Source of the DNA: Hyphomicrobiales bacterium
Lineage (GTDB): Bacteria > Pseudomonadota > Alphaproteobacteria > Rhizobiales > Beijerinckiaceae
DNA: 32,750 nt
Direction of reading: 5' to 3'
Assembly (NCBI GenBank): GCA_025356415.1
Contig: JANXTB010000231.1
Span: forward strand, 1 to 32,750
How positions within the stretch are numbered: position 1 is the first letter of the stretch; each line of letters begins with the position of its first letter. Below the pieces are notes generated by a model, which made no database searches, had not been told where the DNA came from, and saw only the letters and a list, made by a program, of their open reading frames with translations. The position numbers and the translations under genes are program-made. Positions 15,464 through 22,830 of this stretch are shown piece after piece.

Positions 15464-15649
15464 GACGCGGCCTTGGCTGCACCGGCATCATAGCCGTTCA
15501 CCATGCTCATGTTCAAGTGGCCCCCGCGGGTGTTTTAAGCGAGGCCCCGCAGCTTGTCTGCGGAACCGGAGCGAGGCGCGCAAGTTGGGACTGGCTTCGA
15601 GAGCGCCCACGCTATGGCGCGCTCTCCTCTCAGACGGAGGTCGCAACAC

Positions 15650-17014
15650 ATGCGTAACCAACTTCTCACAGGCGTCGCGCTTGCGGCGCTGTCCTTGAGC
15701 ATCGCCGGCGCTGTCGCGCAGGAGCGTAATCCCGCCGCCGGCGCGTCGCCGGGGGCTTCTTCATCTTCATCTTCATCTTCATCGACCGAGCGCAGCGGCG
15801 CGGCTGCGGTCCGTAGCGAGGAGCGCTCGACGCAGGGCCAGCGCGCTTCGGAAGGCGCGGGCCGCGAAGGCGCCACGCGCAACGCCAGCGAACGCGGGCA
15901 GGAACGCTCCGCCGCCGGTCGCGAAAACAACGAGGAGAAGGCCAAGGCCGCGTCCTCGTCCAGCAACCCGTCGAGCAGCAGCTCTTCGGCGAGCAATCCT
16001 TCCGCCAGCAATCCTGCGGGCAAGAGCTCTGCGGCCAGCAGCCGCGACGAGAAGGACAACAAGTCCAGCCCCGCCAGCGCGCAGTCCAGCGAGCGCGACC
16101 AGAAGAGCGGCGCATCGTCGTCTTCGTCGAGCTCGGCGCAGCGCAGCGGCTCGGAACAGAACTCCGGCGCCCGCTCCAGCACGAGCGCGTCCGGCTCCAA
16201 CGAGCGCAATGACAACAAGTCGTCCGCCTCGTCCAGCGATCGTGACTCCAGTCGCGACCGCAGCCTGTCGACGTCCACGCAGAATGCGCCGTCGCAGTCC
16301 AATCCGCGTGAAGGCGCGGTGCAGAACAACAACCAGAATCCGTCCGCTGCGTCGTCGTCATCCTCGACGACCACCAACACCTCGGCGTCCAGCACGCGCA
16401 CCGGTTCCGACCAGAACCGCTCCGCGTCGTCCGGCTCGCAGAGTGGCGGCAACGTGCAGGTGCGTGGCGAACTCGATGTTGACGAGCAGTCGGCGACGAA
16501 GGTGCATGACCGCCTGATCCGCGAAAGCGGCGCGCGCGAAACCAACGTCAACATCAATATCGATGTCGGCGGCCGCATTCCCGACAGCGTGCGCCTGCGC
16601 CCGGTGCCGGCCGACATCGTGCAGATTTCGCCGCGCTATCGCAGCTACGAATACACGATCGTGCGTGACGAAATCATCATCGTCGAACCCAAGACCAAGA
16701 AGGTCGTGCAGGTCATCTCCAGCGGCGGCGGTGGCGCCCACAGGTCGAGCCACATGGTGCGGCTCGACACGAAGCAGCGCGATCTCGTCAAGCGCGACGT
16801 GCTGAAGACGCGCACGGGCTCAGTGAACCGTCAGGACCTCAACATCGAGCTTCGGCAGGGCATTGAAGTGCCCGATCGCGTGACGCTGCAGACCTTCCCG
16901 GAGGAGGTCTGGCGTGACGCGCCGGAGCTGCGCGAGGTGCGCTATTTCATCATTCAGGATGAAGTGGTGCTCGTCGATCCCGACACCCGCGAAGTGATTG
17001 AGATCCTGCGCTAA
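15650..17014 (+). CDS. Secreted Ser-rich protein with two DUF1236 domains
   Basis: A 454-aa exported protein of unknown role. The start at 15650 (GGAGG nine bases upstream) gives a clear signal peptide, MRNQLLTGVALAALSLSIAGAVAQ. Residues about 30-265 are low complexity: Ser-rich with many Asn, Arg, Gln and Glu, including a run of nine Ser, and are probably disordered. Two DUF1236 repeats form the C-terminus: IPDSVRLRPVPADIV...YEYTIVRDEIIIVEPKT (about 307-355) and VPDRVTLQTFPEEVW...YFIIQDEVVLVDPDT (about 405-450). DUF1236 is common in Rhizobiales and has no established function; the short ends-in-strand repeats suggest a periplasmic or surface binding module. The gene stands alone and ends at a strong terminator. 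Confidence 0.88.
   Translation: MRNQLLTGVALAALSLSIAGAVAQERNPAAGASPGASSSSSSSSSTERSGAAAVRSEERSTQGQRASEGAGREGATRNASERGQERSAAGRENNEEKAKAASSSSNPSSSSSSASNPSASNPAGKSSAASSRDEKDNKSSPASAQSSERDQKSGASSSSSSSAQRSGSEQNSGARSSTSASGSNERNDNKSSASSSDRDSSRDRSLSTSTQNAPSQSNPREGAVQNNNQNPSAASSSSSTTTNTSASSTRTGSDQNRSASSGSQSGGNVQVRGELDVDEQSATKVHDRLIRESGARETNVNINIDVGGRIPDSVRLRPVPADIVQISPRYRSYEYTIVRDEIIIVEPKTKKVVQVISSGGGGAHRSSHMVRLDTKQRDLVKRDVLKTRTGSVNRQDLNIELRQGIEVPDRVTLQTFPEEVWRDAPELREVRYFIIQDEVVLVDPDTREVIEILR
15758..15781 (+). repeat. In-frame hexanucleotide repeat (TCTTCA)4
   Basis: Four perfect copies of TCTTCA encode eight of the nine consecutive serines near residue 37-45 of the DUF1236 protein. Loss or gain of a unit keeps the frame and changes the run by two serines, so this would vary length, not switch the gene off. 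Confidence 0.85.
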
Positions 17015-17027
17015 GCGCCCACACCCT

Positions 17028-17056
17028 AACCCCTCCCGCAGTGCGGGAGGGGTTTT
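17028..17056 (+). terminator. Rho-independent terminator after the DUF1236 gene
   Basis: AACCCCTCCCGC / GCGGGAGGGGTT forms a 12-bp stem with loop AGT and runs into TTTT, 13 bases after the stop codon at 17014. It separates this gene from the MFS gene. The stem resembles the hairpins in the dispersed repeats but lacks their other parts. Confidence 0.85.
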
Positions 17057-17105
17057 GCTTTGCGCTACGCTTGACGAACGTCCTGGTCTCGCCCATTCAC
17101 CCGCC

Positions 17106-18299
17106 ATGACCGACATCGCCATCGCCAAGCCTTCAACCGACCTGCGCATTACCAGCGTCGTCGGGGCGGCGCATTTCACCAGCCATTTTTACCAGCTCGT
17201 CCTGCCGCCGCTCTTTCCGATGATGCGCGAGAGCCTCGGCGTTAATTACACCGAGCTTGGGCTGATGATGTCGATGTTCTTCGCGGGCTCGGGCCTGTTT
17301 CAGGTTGTCGCCGGCTTCGTCGTCGATCGCATCGGCGCGCATGTGGTGCTGCCAGCCGGCATGGCGCTGCTCGCGGGCTCGATCATGCTGATGGGCTTTG
17401 CGCCTTCGCTGTGGATGCTGTTCGCGCTGGCGCTGCTGGCTGGCATCGGCAACAGCGTCTATCACCCGGCGGATTATTCCGTGCTGACGGGCCGCATCAC
17501 GCCCTCGCGCATGGCGCGCGCCTATTCGGTGCACTCTGTCACCGGCACGCTCGGCTGGGCGGCTGCGCCTGTCACGCTGGTGTTTCTGTCCACGACGTTC
17601 GATTGGCGGATGGCCTTGTCGATCGTCGGCGCCGCCGGGCTCATCTGCGCGGCGCTGGTCGCGATGGATCGTTCCGATCTCATGCTGCCCGTGCAGAAAA
17701 AGAAGGTCGATGAGTTCAGCCAGGGCTCGAGCCTGCGGATGTTCACATCGCCCGCCATTCTTATGGCCTTCGTGTATTTCACGCTTTTGTCGGCGGCCTT
17801 CACGGGCTTGCAGAATTATCTGCCGACGCTGCTGCCCAAGACGCAGGGCGTGTCGCTGTCTTTTGCCACCACGGTCACGACCTTCTATCTCACCGTCTAT
17901 GCGACGGGTTCGCTGGCGGGCGGCTTCCTGGCCGACCGCACCCGGAACCATGACCGCGTGATCGGCTTCGGGCTGGTGCCGATGGTGCTGCTCAGCCTCT
18001 CGATGGGCTTCGTCCCCATGCCCGCGCCCGTGCTGCTGATCGTCGCGATGGCGACCGGCTTTCTGGGCGGCATGACCATTCCCTCGCGCGACATGCTGGT
18101 TCGCTCGGCGACGCCGGTCGGCTCGGCCGGCAAGGTGTTCGGCTTCGTCTATTCGGGCCTCGACCTCGGCGCGCTGATTGCGCCGCCCACGATCGGCTAC
18201 ATGCTTGACCATGGCTCCATCCATGGCCCCTTCATCTTCATCGCGCTGACGATCCTCGGCACGCTGGCGCCGGCTTTCTTCGTTGCGAGACGACATTAG
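17106..18299 (+). CDS. Major facilitator superfamily transporter
   Basis: A 397-aa inner-membrane protein with about twelve hydrophobic helices in two halves joined by a hydrophilic loop (about 195-215, QKKKVDEFSQGSS). Early segments HFTSHFYQLVLPPLFPMM and GLMMSMFFAGSGLFQVVAGFVVDRIGAHVVLPAG hold the MFS loop 2-3 signature around DRIGA, repeated in the second half as LADRTRNHDRVIG. The YHPADYSVL segment recalls the fosmidomycin-resistance (Fsr) group of drug exporters, but the substrate is not determined. ATG at 17106 is chosen from the hydrophilic start MTDIAIAKPS; no clear ribosome site precedes it. The next small gene follows within 41 bases and may be co-transcribed. Confidence 0.87.
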   Translation: MTDIAIAKPSTDLRITSVVGAAHFTSHFYQLVLPPLFPMMRESLGVNYTELGLMMSMFFAGSGLFQVVAGFVVDRIGAHVVLPAGMALLAGSIMLMGFAPSLWMLFALALLAGIGNSVYHPADYSVLTGRITPSRMARAYSVHSVTGTLGWAAAPVTLVFLSTTFDWRMALSIVGAAGLICAALVAMDRSDLMLPVQKKKVDEFSQGSSLRMFTSPAILMAFVYFTLLSAAFTGLQNYLPTLLPKTQGVSLSFATTVTTFYLTVYATGSLAGGFLADRTRNHDRVIGFGLVPMVLLSLSMGFVPMPAPVLLIVAMATGFLGGMTIPSRDMLVRSATPVGSAGKVFGFVYSGLDLGALIAPPTIGYMLDHGSIHGPFIFIALTILGTLAPAFFVARRH

Positions 18300-18340
18300 G
18301 CCACGTGCAAAAGCCGGGGCGGGGCGCTATATTGTCCGCC

Positions 18341-18523
18341 ATGACGGACCAGATCCACACAGACGCCCTGCCGGCCGAGAGCGACCACGAGGTCGCGCGC
18401 CTGATTTGGCAGATGGCTGGGATCGGCGCCGCGCTGCTCGCGGCGGCGGCGGGGCTGCTGTGGTATCACTTCGGTCCGGTGATTTTCTTCGACACTCTGG
18501 CGACATTGCAGAGCTGTTTCTGA
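18341..18523 (+). CDS. Small single-span membrane protein
   Basis: A 60-aa protein with a hydrophilic N-terminal half (MTDQIHTDALPAESDHEVARL) and one membrane helix (about 32-50, GIGAALLAAAAGLLWYHFG), ending LATLQSCF. No known function. It lies 16 bases before the SCO gene and in the same direction, so the two are probably one unit; a role beside the copper chaperone is only inference. The start is the ATG at 18341; an in-frame ATG-like extension upstream (18305) would lie almost on the MFS stop and adds no family-like sequence. No strong ribosome site is visible, but codon use and position favour a real gene. Confidence 0.6.
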   Translation: MTDQIHTDALPAESDHEVARLIWQMAGIGAALLAAAAGLLWYHFGPVIFFDTLATLQSCF

Positions 18524-18539
18524 GGGATCGAATTTGCCC

Positions 18540-19130
18540 ATGAATGCGAAGCAGAAACGGCTCCTCCTGCCGCTGGCGATCCTCGCGCTCGGCCTCGTCG
18601 CGCTGATCGGCGCGGCCGCGTTCATCGTCAGCAGCGGCGGGGAACAGGCGCGGGCGTCGGTCATCGGCGGCCCATTCACGTTGACCGACCAGAACGGCGC
18701 GCGCGTCACCGAGGCGACCTATCGCGGCGCGCCCTCGATCGTGTTCTTCGGCTACACGCATTGCCCGGATGTCTGCCCGACGACCTTGTTCGACATGTCG
18801 GAAGTGCTGAAGCGCCTACCTGCCGACAAGCGCGTCTCGGCGCTGTTCATCACGGTTGACCCCGAGCGCGATACGCCCGCGGCGCTGAAGGAATATCTGT
18901 CGAGTTTCGACCCGCGCATCTCGGGCCTCTCGGGCTTGCGTCCTGAGATCGATGCGACGCTGAAAGCCTATCGCGTCTATTCGAAGAAACAGCCGCAGGA
19001 GAACGGCGAATATTCGCTGGACCATTCGGCCATCATCTATCTTATGGACAAGCAGGGCCGCTTCGTCACGGCGCTCAACCTGCAATCGCCGCCCGAAACC
19101 GTGGCGAAGGAAATCCAGCGCTACATGTGA
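18540..19130 (+). CDS. SCO1/SenC family copper chaperone-like protein
   Basis: Membrane-anchored thioredoxin-fold protein, 196 aa, of the family that delivers copper to the CuA site of cytochrome c oxidase or reduces its cysteines. One N-terminal anchor (about 8-30) is followed by the domain with CPDVC (Cys75, Cys79) in YTHCPDVCPTT and the conserved His162 in LDHSA, the three copper ligands of the family. FITVDPERDTP is also diagnostic. The ATG at 18540 is used here; a TTG at 18534 sits at better distance (six bases) from AGGGA and would add two residues. No cytochrome oxidase genes are near. The convergent binding-protein gene ends four bases past its stop. Confidence 0.92.
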   Translation: MNAKQKRLLLPLAILALGLVALIGAAAFIVSSGGEQARASVIGGPFTLTDQNGARVTEATYRGAPSIVFFGYTHCPDVCPTTLFDMSEVLKRLPADKRVSALFITVDPERDTPAALKEYLSSFDPRISGLSGLRPEIDATLKAYRVYSKKQPQENGEYSLDHSAIIYLMDKQGRFVTALNLQSPPETVAKEIQRYM

Positions 19131-19134
19131 CTTT

Positions 19135-20028
19135 TCAGAAGAACCCGACCGGGAAATATTTCAGATACAGGTCGGCATATACGCCGCGCTGGTTGAGTTG
19201 CTTCAACCCGTATTCCAGCAGACGCCGCAAATCGCCATTGCCCTTGCGCAGCGCGATGCCCACCCCTTCGCCGAAATAGCGTTCGCTCAAAAACGGCCCG
19301 CCGCGAAACGCGCAGCAACCGCCCGCATCCGTGCCGTTGAGCCAGAGCGACAACGTCACGCCATCGCCGAACATCAGCGGAATCTCGCCCGCCTTCAGCG
19401 CGGCGCGCAGCGCGTTCTGGCTGTCGAATGTCTTGATGTCCGCGCCCTTGAACATGTCGCGCAGGAAGGCTTCGTGTGCTGTCCCCGCCTGCACGCCGAC
19501 AACCTTGCCGCGCAGAGGTTCAGGACGGACGTCATCAAGGTCCGTCGCATCCTTGGCGGCTACGAAACGCCCGGGGGTCCGGTAATAGGGCGCGGTGAAG
19601 TCCACTTCCGCGCGGCGCTCCGGCGTGCTCGCCATCGAGGCGATGACCGCGTCGGCGCGGTTTTCCGTGAGGGCGGGAATCAGCGTGTCCCACCGGCGCG
19701 GCTGGATCGTGCAGGGGATCTTGAGCTCTTCGCAAAGCGCGCGGGCGAGTTCGACGTTGAAGCCGGTCAGCGATCCGTCGGGCAGCGAGAAATTGAAGGG
19801 AGGGTAATCATCCTCGGTGACGAAGCGCAGGAGGCGCGGGGCAGGGGTCTCGGGCCGCTCGACGCGCCGCTGCGGATCCCAGAAGCCTGGAATGGGGCTC
19901 TGCGCCAGGGCGGGGGCGGCCGAAAGCCAGAACGAAACGACAATGCAGGCTACAGCTTGACAGTAAGCGCCCCATTTCCGGTATGGTGCGGCGGGGGCGT
20001 CGCGTTGGGTGAGTTGAGGCGTGTTCAT
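19135..20028 (-). CDS. Family 3 periplasmic solute-binding protein
   Basis: A 297-aa amino-acid-type binding protein (SBP_bac_3). From the ATG at 20028 it has an n-region of about 25 residues, a hydrophobic core (VACIVVSFWLSAAPALA) and cleavage near AQS. Family features follow: LLRFVTEDDYPPFNFSLPDGSLTGFNVELARALCEEL, then DTLIPALTENRADAVIASMASTPERRAEVDFTAPYY, and near the end YFGEGVGIALRKGN. An adjacent cysteine pair (GGCCAFRGG) is uncommon. No transporter partners are nearby. The start overlaps the start codon of the divergent glycosyltransferase gene. AGGA lies only three bases before the ATG, so the start is somewhat uncertain; an upstream in-frame start (20091) would push far into the other gene. 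Confidence 0.82.
   Translation of the reverse strand: MNTPQLTQRDAPAAPYRKWGAYCQAVACIVVSFWLSAAPALAQSPIPGFWDPQRRVERPETPAPRLLRFVTEDDYPPFNFSLPDGSLTGFNVELARALCEELKIPCTIQPRRWDTLIPALTENRADAVIASMASTPERRAEVDFTAPYYRTPGRFVAAKDATDLDDVRPEPLRGKVVGVQAGTAHEAFLRDMFKGADIKTFDSQNALRAALKAGEIPLMFGDGVTLSLWLNGTDAGGCCAFRGGPFLSERYFGEGVGIALRKGNGDLRRLLEYGLKQLNQRGVYADLYLKYFPVGFF
19957..19987 (+). promoter_or_regulatory. Possible promoter of the glycosyltransferase gene inside the opposite gene
   Basis: TTGACA (19957-19962) and TATGGT (19982-19987), 19 bases apart, resemble -35 and -10 boxes on the plus strand, 40 bases before the ATG at 20027. They lie within the signal-peptide codons of the divergent binding-protein gene. 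The spacer is longer than the usual 17, so the call is tentative. Confidence 0.35.
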
Positions 20029-21874
20029 GAATCCTGCGATTTCGTACAAGGCTGCGCGCGCATTGAAGCGCGGACGCGGGCCAACGCGCAAGCTTCCAGA
20101 CGAGATCGATTTTCTTCGCTACGATTTTCCGCTTCCCCGGCTCGAGGAGGCCGTTGAAAAAGCGCGCGAACTTGGCGTCGGCGTGGACGATTTCCTGATC
20201 GCCGAGGGGTGGGTCCCCGAAACGGATTATTACGCAAGGCTCGCGATCTCCCTCGATGCGGATTTCCTCAGCGGCCCGCTCGAGCTCGACGCGAGCGCCG
20301 ACTGGCGCGCCGCGCTTCGCACGGGCGTGTGCCGGCTCGCGGATGGACGCTGGCTGATGGCGCCGCGCGGCGCGGGCGTCTCGGCGCTGGCGCCGCATAT
20401 CACGCCGGAACTCGCCCACGCGCAGCTTGCGCTGGCGACGCCGAGGGATTTCGAACGCGCGGTCTTCACGAAATTCGCCGATGAGATTGCGCAGGAGGGC
20501 GCCCAGGCGCTGCTTCTCGCGCGACCGGATTTTTCCGCGCGATCAGGCGCCAGCGGCGCGCAGAAGTTGCTGGCGCTGGCGCTCTGCATCCTGCTGCCCG
20601 CGGAGCTCGCCTTCGGCCTGCATGTCTGGGCGGTGGCGTTTGTGCTCGTCGCGACAATCATGTGCGTCGCCGTCGTCGTGCGCATTGTGGCGACGGGGCT
20701 TGCGCTGGCGCCGTCGCGCGCCGTGCGGCCTTTGAGCGATGCCGAGCTGCCGACCTATTCGGTGCTCGTCGCGCTCTACGATGAATCCGAAGTGGCGGCG
20801 CGACTTGTGGCCGCCATGGCGGCGCTCGATTACCCCACGGCCAAACACGAAGTCATCTTCATCATCGAGGCCGACGACCTGGTGACGCGATCCGCGCTCG
20901 AGCTCCAAGTGCTTCCCGCGCATTTCAGGATCATCGTTGCGCCTGACGGTGCCCCGCGCACCAAGCCGCGGGCGTTGAACATAGGCTTGCTGGTGGCGCG
21001 CGGCGAACGTCTCGTCATCTACGACGCCGAGGACAGGCCGGAGCCGGACCAGCTGCGCAAGGCGGCCGCGCGCTTCCATGCCGGGTCGCCAAAGCTTGCT
21101 GCGCTGCAGGCGCAGTTGAGAATCGAGAACAGCACGGACAGCTGGCTGACGCGGCTTTTCGCGCTCGATTACGCGGCGCAATTCGACGTTCTTCTGCCCG
21201 GCATGGCTCGGCTCGGCGCACCTTTGCCGCTGGGCGGCACGTCCAACCATTTTGCAACGCGCGTGTTGCGCGAGGTCGGCGGCTGGGATGCGTGGAACGT
21301 CACCGAGGACGCCGATCTCGGCTTGCGGCTCGCGCGTCTGGGCTATCGCTGCCAAACGCTGCGCTCGATCACCTTCGAGGAAGCGCCGCCGACCCTGTAC
21401 GACTGGTTTCCGCAGCGGCGGCGCTGGCTGAAAGGCTGGATGCAAACCTTCCTCACGCACACGCGCCATCCGCTTCAGCTGCTCATCGACCTCGGCCCCG
21501 CGCGCGCCATGCATGCGCTGGCGCTGCTGGCGTCGAACACGCTGGGCCCCGCCATCGGACTCTGGATCACGCTTTACGTGCTGCATGAAACGATCGCGGG
21601 AGATTTTCTCGACGCGCATGGCGACGCGTGGCGCTCGCTCGTCTGGCTGTGGGCGGCGCTCGCCGGCCTCGGCGTGGTCTCGATCATCCTGCCGACCATG
21701 GTCGCCATCGCGCGCGCAAACCTGTGGAGCTGTGCGCCGTGGTTGCTGTTGCGGCCGCTGCATTGGCTGTGCGCATCGGCGGCGGCTTTTCGCGCCGCCT
21801 ACGATCTATGGAAGCGCCCGCACCATTGGCCGAAGACGCGGCACGGACTCGCCCGCAAGATCGACGAGCCCTAG
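20027..21874 (+). CDS. Membrane GT2 glycosyltransferase with N-terminal GspE/MshEN-like domain
   Basis: A 615-aa processive-type family 2 glycosyltransferase. Residues about 20-150 (LPRLEEAVEKARELGVGVDDFLIAEG...) resemble the N-terminal domain of type II secretion ATPases (GspE-N/MshEN), some of which bind cyclic di-GMP; this is an inference from pattern. Two membrane helices (about 185-230) precede the catalytic domain: ALYDESE (near 248-254), DAED (333-336) as the nucleotide-sugar/metal site, TED (426-428) with the base Asp, and QRRRW (463-467), the product-binding motif of cellulose/chitin synthase-like enzymes. Further membrane helices follow to about 590. It probably makes or exports a surface polysaccharide. 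GAGG seven bases before the ATG fixes the start. Its TAG stop overlaps that of the convergent acetyltransferase gene. Confidence 0.85.
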   Translation: MNPAISYKAARALKRGRGPTRKLPDEIDFLRYDFPLPRLEEAVEKARELGVGVDDFLIAEGWVPETDYYARLAISLDADFLSGPLELDASADWRAALRTGVCRLADGRWLMAPRGAGVSALAPHITPELAHAQLALATPRDFERAVFTKFADEIAQEGAQALLLARPDFSARSGASGAQKLLALALCILLPAELAFGLHVWAVAFVLVATIMCVAVVVRIVATGLALAPSRAVRPLSDAELPTYSVLVALYDESEVAARLVAAMAALDYPTAKHEVIFIIEADDLVTRSALELQVLPAHFRIIVAPDGAPRTKPRALNIGLLVARGERLVIYDAEDRPEPDQLRKAAARFHAGSPKLAALQAQLRIENSTDSWLTRLFALDYAAQFDVLLPGMARLGAPLPLGGTSNHFATRVLREVGGWDAWNVTEDADLGLRLARLGYRCQTLRSITFEEAPPTLYDWFPQRRRWLKGWMQTFLTHTRHPLQLLIDLGPARAMHALALLASNTLGPAIGLWITLYVLHETIAGDFLDAHGDAWRSLVWLWAALAGLGVVSIILPTMVAIARANLWSCAPWLLLRPLHWLCASAAAFRAAYDLWKRPHHWPKTRHGLARKIDEP

Positions 21875-22347
21875 AGCGCTTTGGTCATAGAGGTCGCGTC
21901 CATGCCGAAATCGTCCTCGTCCGTGTCGTAGCCCGCATAGCCGCGCGCCTCGAAAAAGCGCTGCGCCGTGTCGGTGGAGACCAGCGCGCAATTGGGCAGC
22001 CCGAGGCTGCGCGCCTTGTCTTCCAGCGTCGCCAGCAAGGCCTTGCTCACGCCCTGGAAGCGGAAGTCTGGCGCCACGTAAAGCAGCGAGATTTCGCCAT
22101 CGCCCGTGAGTCCGCCGACGCCCGCCAGCACCGGGCCTGCCTCGGCGACATAGACGAAACTGCCCGGCGTCGTGATCCAGGCCTTCATATTGTCCTGCGT
22201 CTTGTTGATCAGCAGGCCGTCCACCACCGCCCGCATGTTGTGATGATCTGCGGTGCAGAGTTCGGCGATGGACCGGCGCACCAGGGCGCAAGCAGCCGCG
22301 ACATCGTCTTCCTGCGCCGGCCGGATCGAAATGCTGGCTTGGCTCAT
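21871..22347 (-). CDS. GNAT-family N-acetyltransferase
   Basis: A 158-aa acetyl-CoA-dependent N-acetyltransferase, full length for a single GNAT domain. The N-terminal SISIRPAQEDDVAAACALVRRSI, the strand ISLLYVAPDFRFQGVSKALLATLEDKA (motif A with the acetyl-CoA pyrophosphate loop RFQGVSKA) and the end RFFEARGYAG are standard. The acceptor substrate is unknown. GGGAG just before the ATG at 22347 supports the start. It is divergent from apaG across 77 bases and convergent with the glycosyltransferase gene, the two stops forming the palindrome CTAG. Confidence 0.9.
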   Translation of the reverse strand: MSQASISIRPAQEDDVAAACALVRRSIAELCTADHHNMRAVVDGLLINKTQDNMKAWITTPGSFVYVAEAGPVLAGVGGLTGDGEISLLYVAPDFRFQGVSKALLATLEDKARSLGLPNCALVSTDTAQRFFEARGYAGYDTDEDDFGMDATSMTKAL

Positions 22348-22424
22348 GTCTCTCCCTCTCGTTCGCGCCGATGCCTCAATGAAGGGCTCGACGCAGTAGC
22401 CGTCTTTGGGGCAAACTCGCGCCT

Positions 22425-22817
22425 ATGTACACCGCCGTCACCCGCGAGATCCAGGTCACCGTCATGCCCCAGTTCGTGGCTGAGCGGTCCGAGCCCGATG
22501 AAGGCCGCTTCTTCTGGGCCTACACGATCGAGATCACCAATCTTGGCCGCGAGGCGGTGCAACTGACCGCCCGCCACTGGCTCATCACCGATGGCAACGG
22601 CCTCGTGGAAGAGGTGCGCGGCCCCGGCGTTGTCGGCGAACAGCCTGTCATACAGCCCGGCGAATCGTTTCGCTACACATCGGGGTGTCCGCTGAGCACG
22701 CCGTCGGGCATCATGGTCGGCTCCTATCGCATGGTGGATTCCTCAGGCGTGGGCTTCGATGCCGAGATCCCGGCCTTCTCGCTCGATTCACCTTTCGCCG
22801 TTCGCACGCTGAACTGA
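22425..22817 (+). CDS. apaG: ApaG domain protein
   Basis: A 130-aa fibronectin-III-like single-domain protein. It matches the ApaG family along its length: YTAVTREIQVTVMPQFVAERS, RFFWAYTIEITNLGREAVQLTARHWLITDGNG, the GPGVVGEQPVIQPGESFRYTSGCPLSTPSGIMVGSY core and FDAEIPAFSLDSP. ApaG is linked with cobalt/magnesium resistance in enterobacteria, but its biochemical role is unsettled. The start is the ATG at 22425; no Shine-Dalgarno sequence is visible, so translation may be leaderless or weak. argE follows after 13 bases, suggesting an operon. In related genomes apaG is often close to metZ, as here. Confidence 0.95.
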   Translation: MYTAVTREIQVTVMPQFVAERSEPDEGRFFWAYTIEITNLGREAVQLTARHWLITDGNGLVEEVRGPGVVGEQPVIQPGESFRYTSGCPLSTPSGIMVGSYRMVDSSGVGFDAEIPAFSLDSPFAVRTLN

Positions 22818-22830
22818 CGAGTCGAAGAAC

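Noticed and set aside
15535..16617. A 360-codon minus-strand frame rich in Leu, Asp and Ser
   Set aside because: Mirror image of the Ser-rich low-complexity region of the DUF1236 gene; no ribosome site and no independent pattern.
17133..18296. A 387-codon minus-strand frame
   Set aside because: Antisense to the MFS transporter; product is His/Arg/Gln-rich, as expected from the complement of membrane-helix codons.
20543..21763. A 406-codon minus-strand frame
   Set aside because: Antisense to the glycosyltransferase whose GT2 motifs are all in the plus frame.
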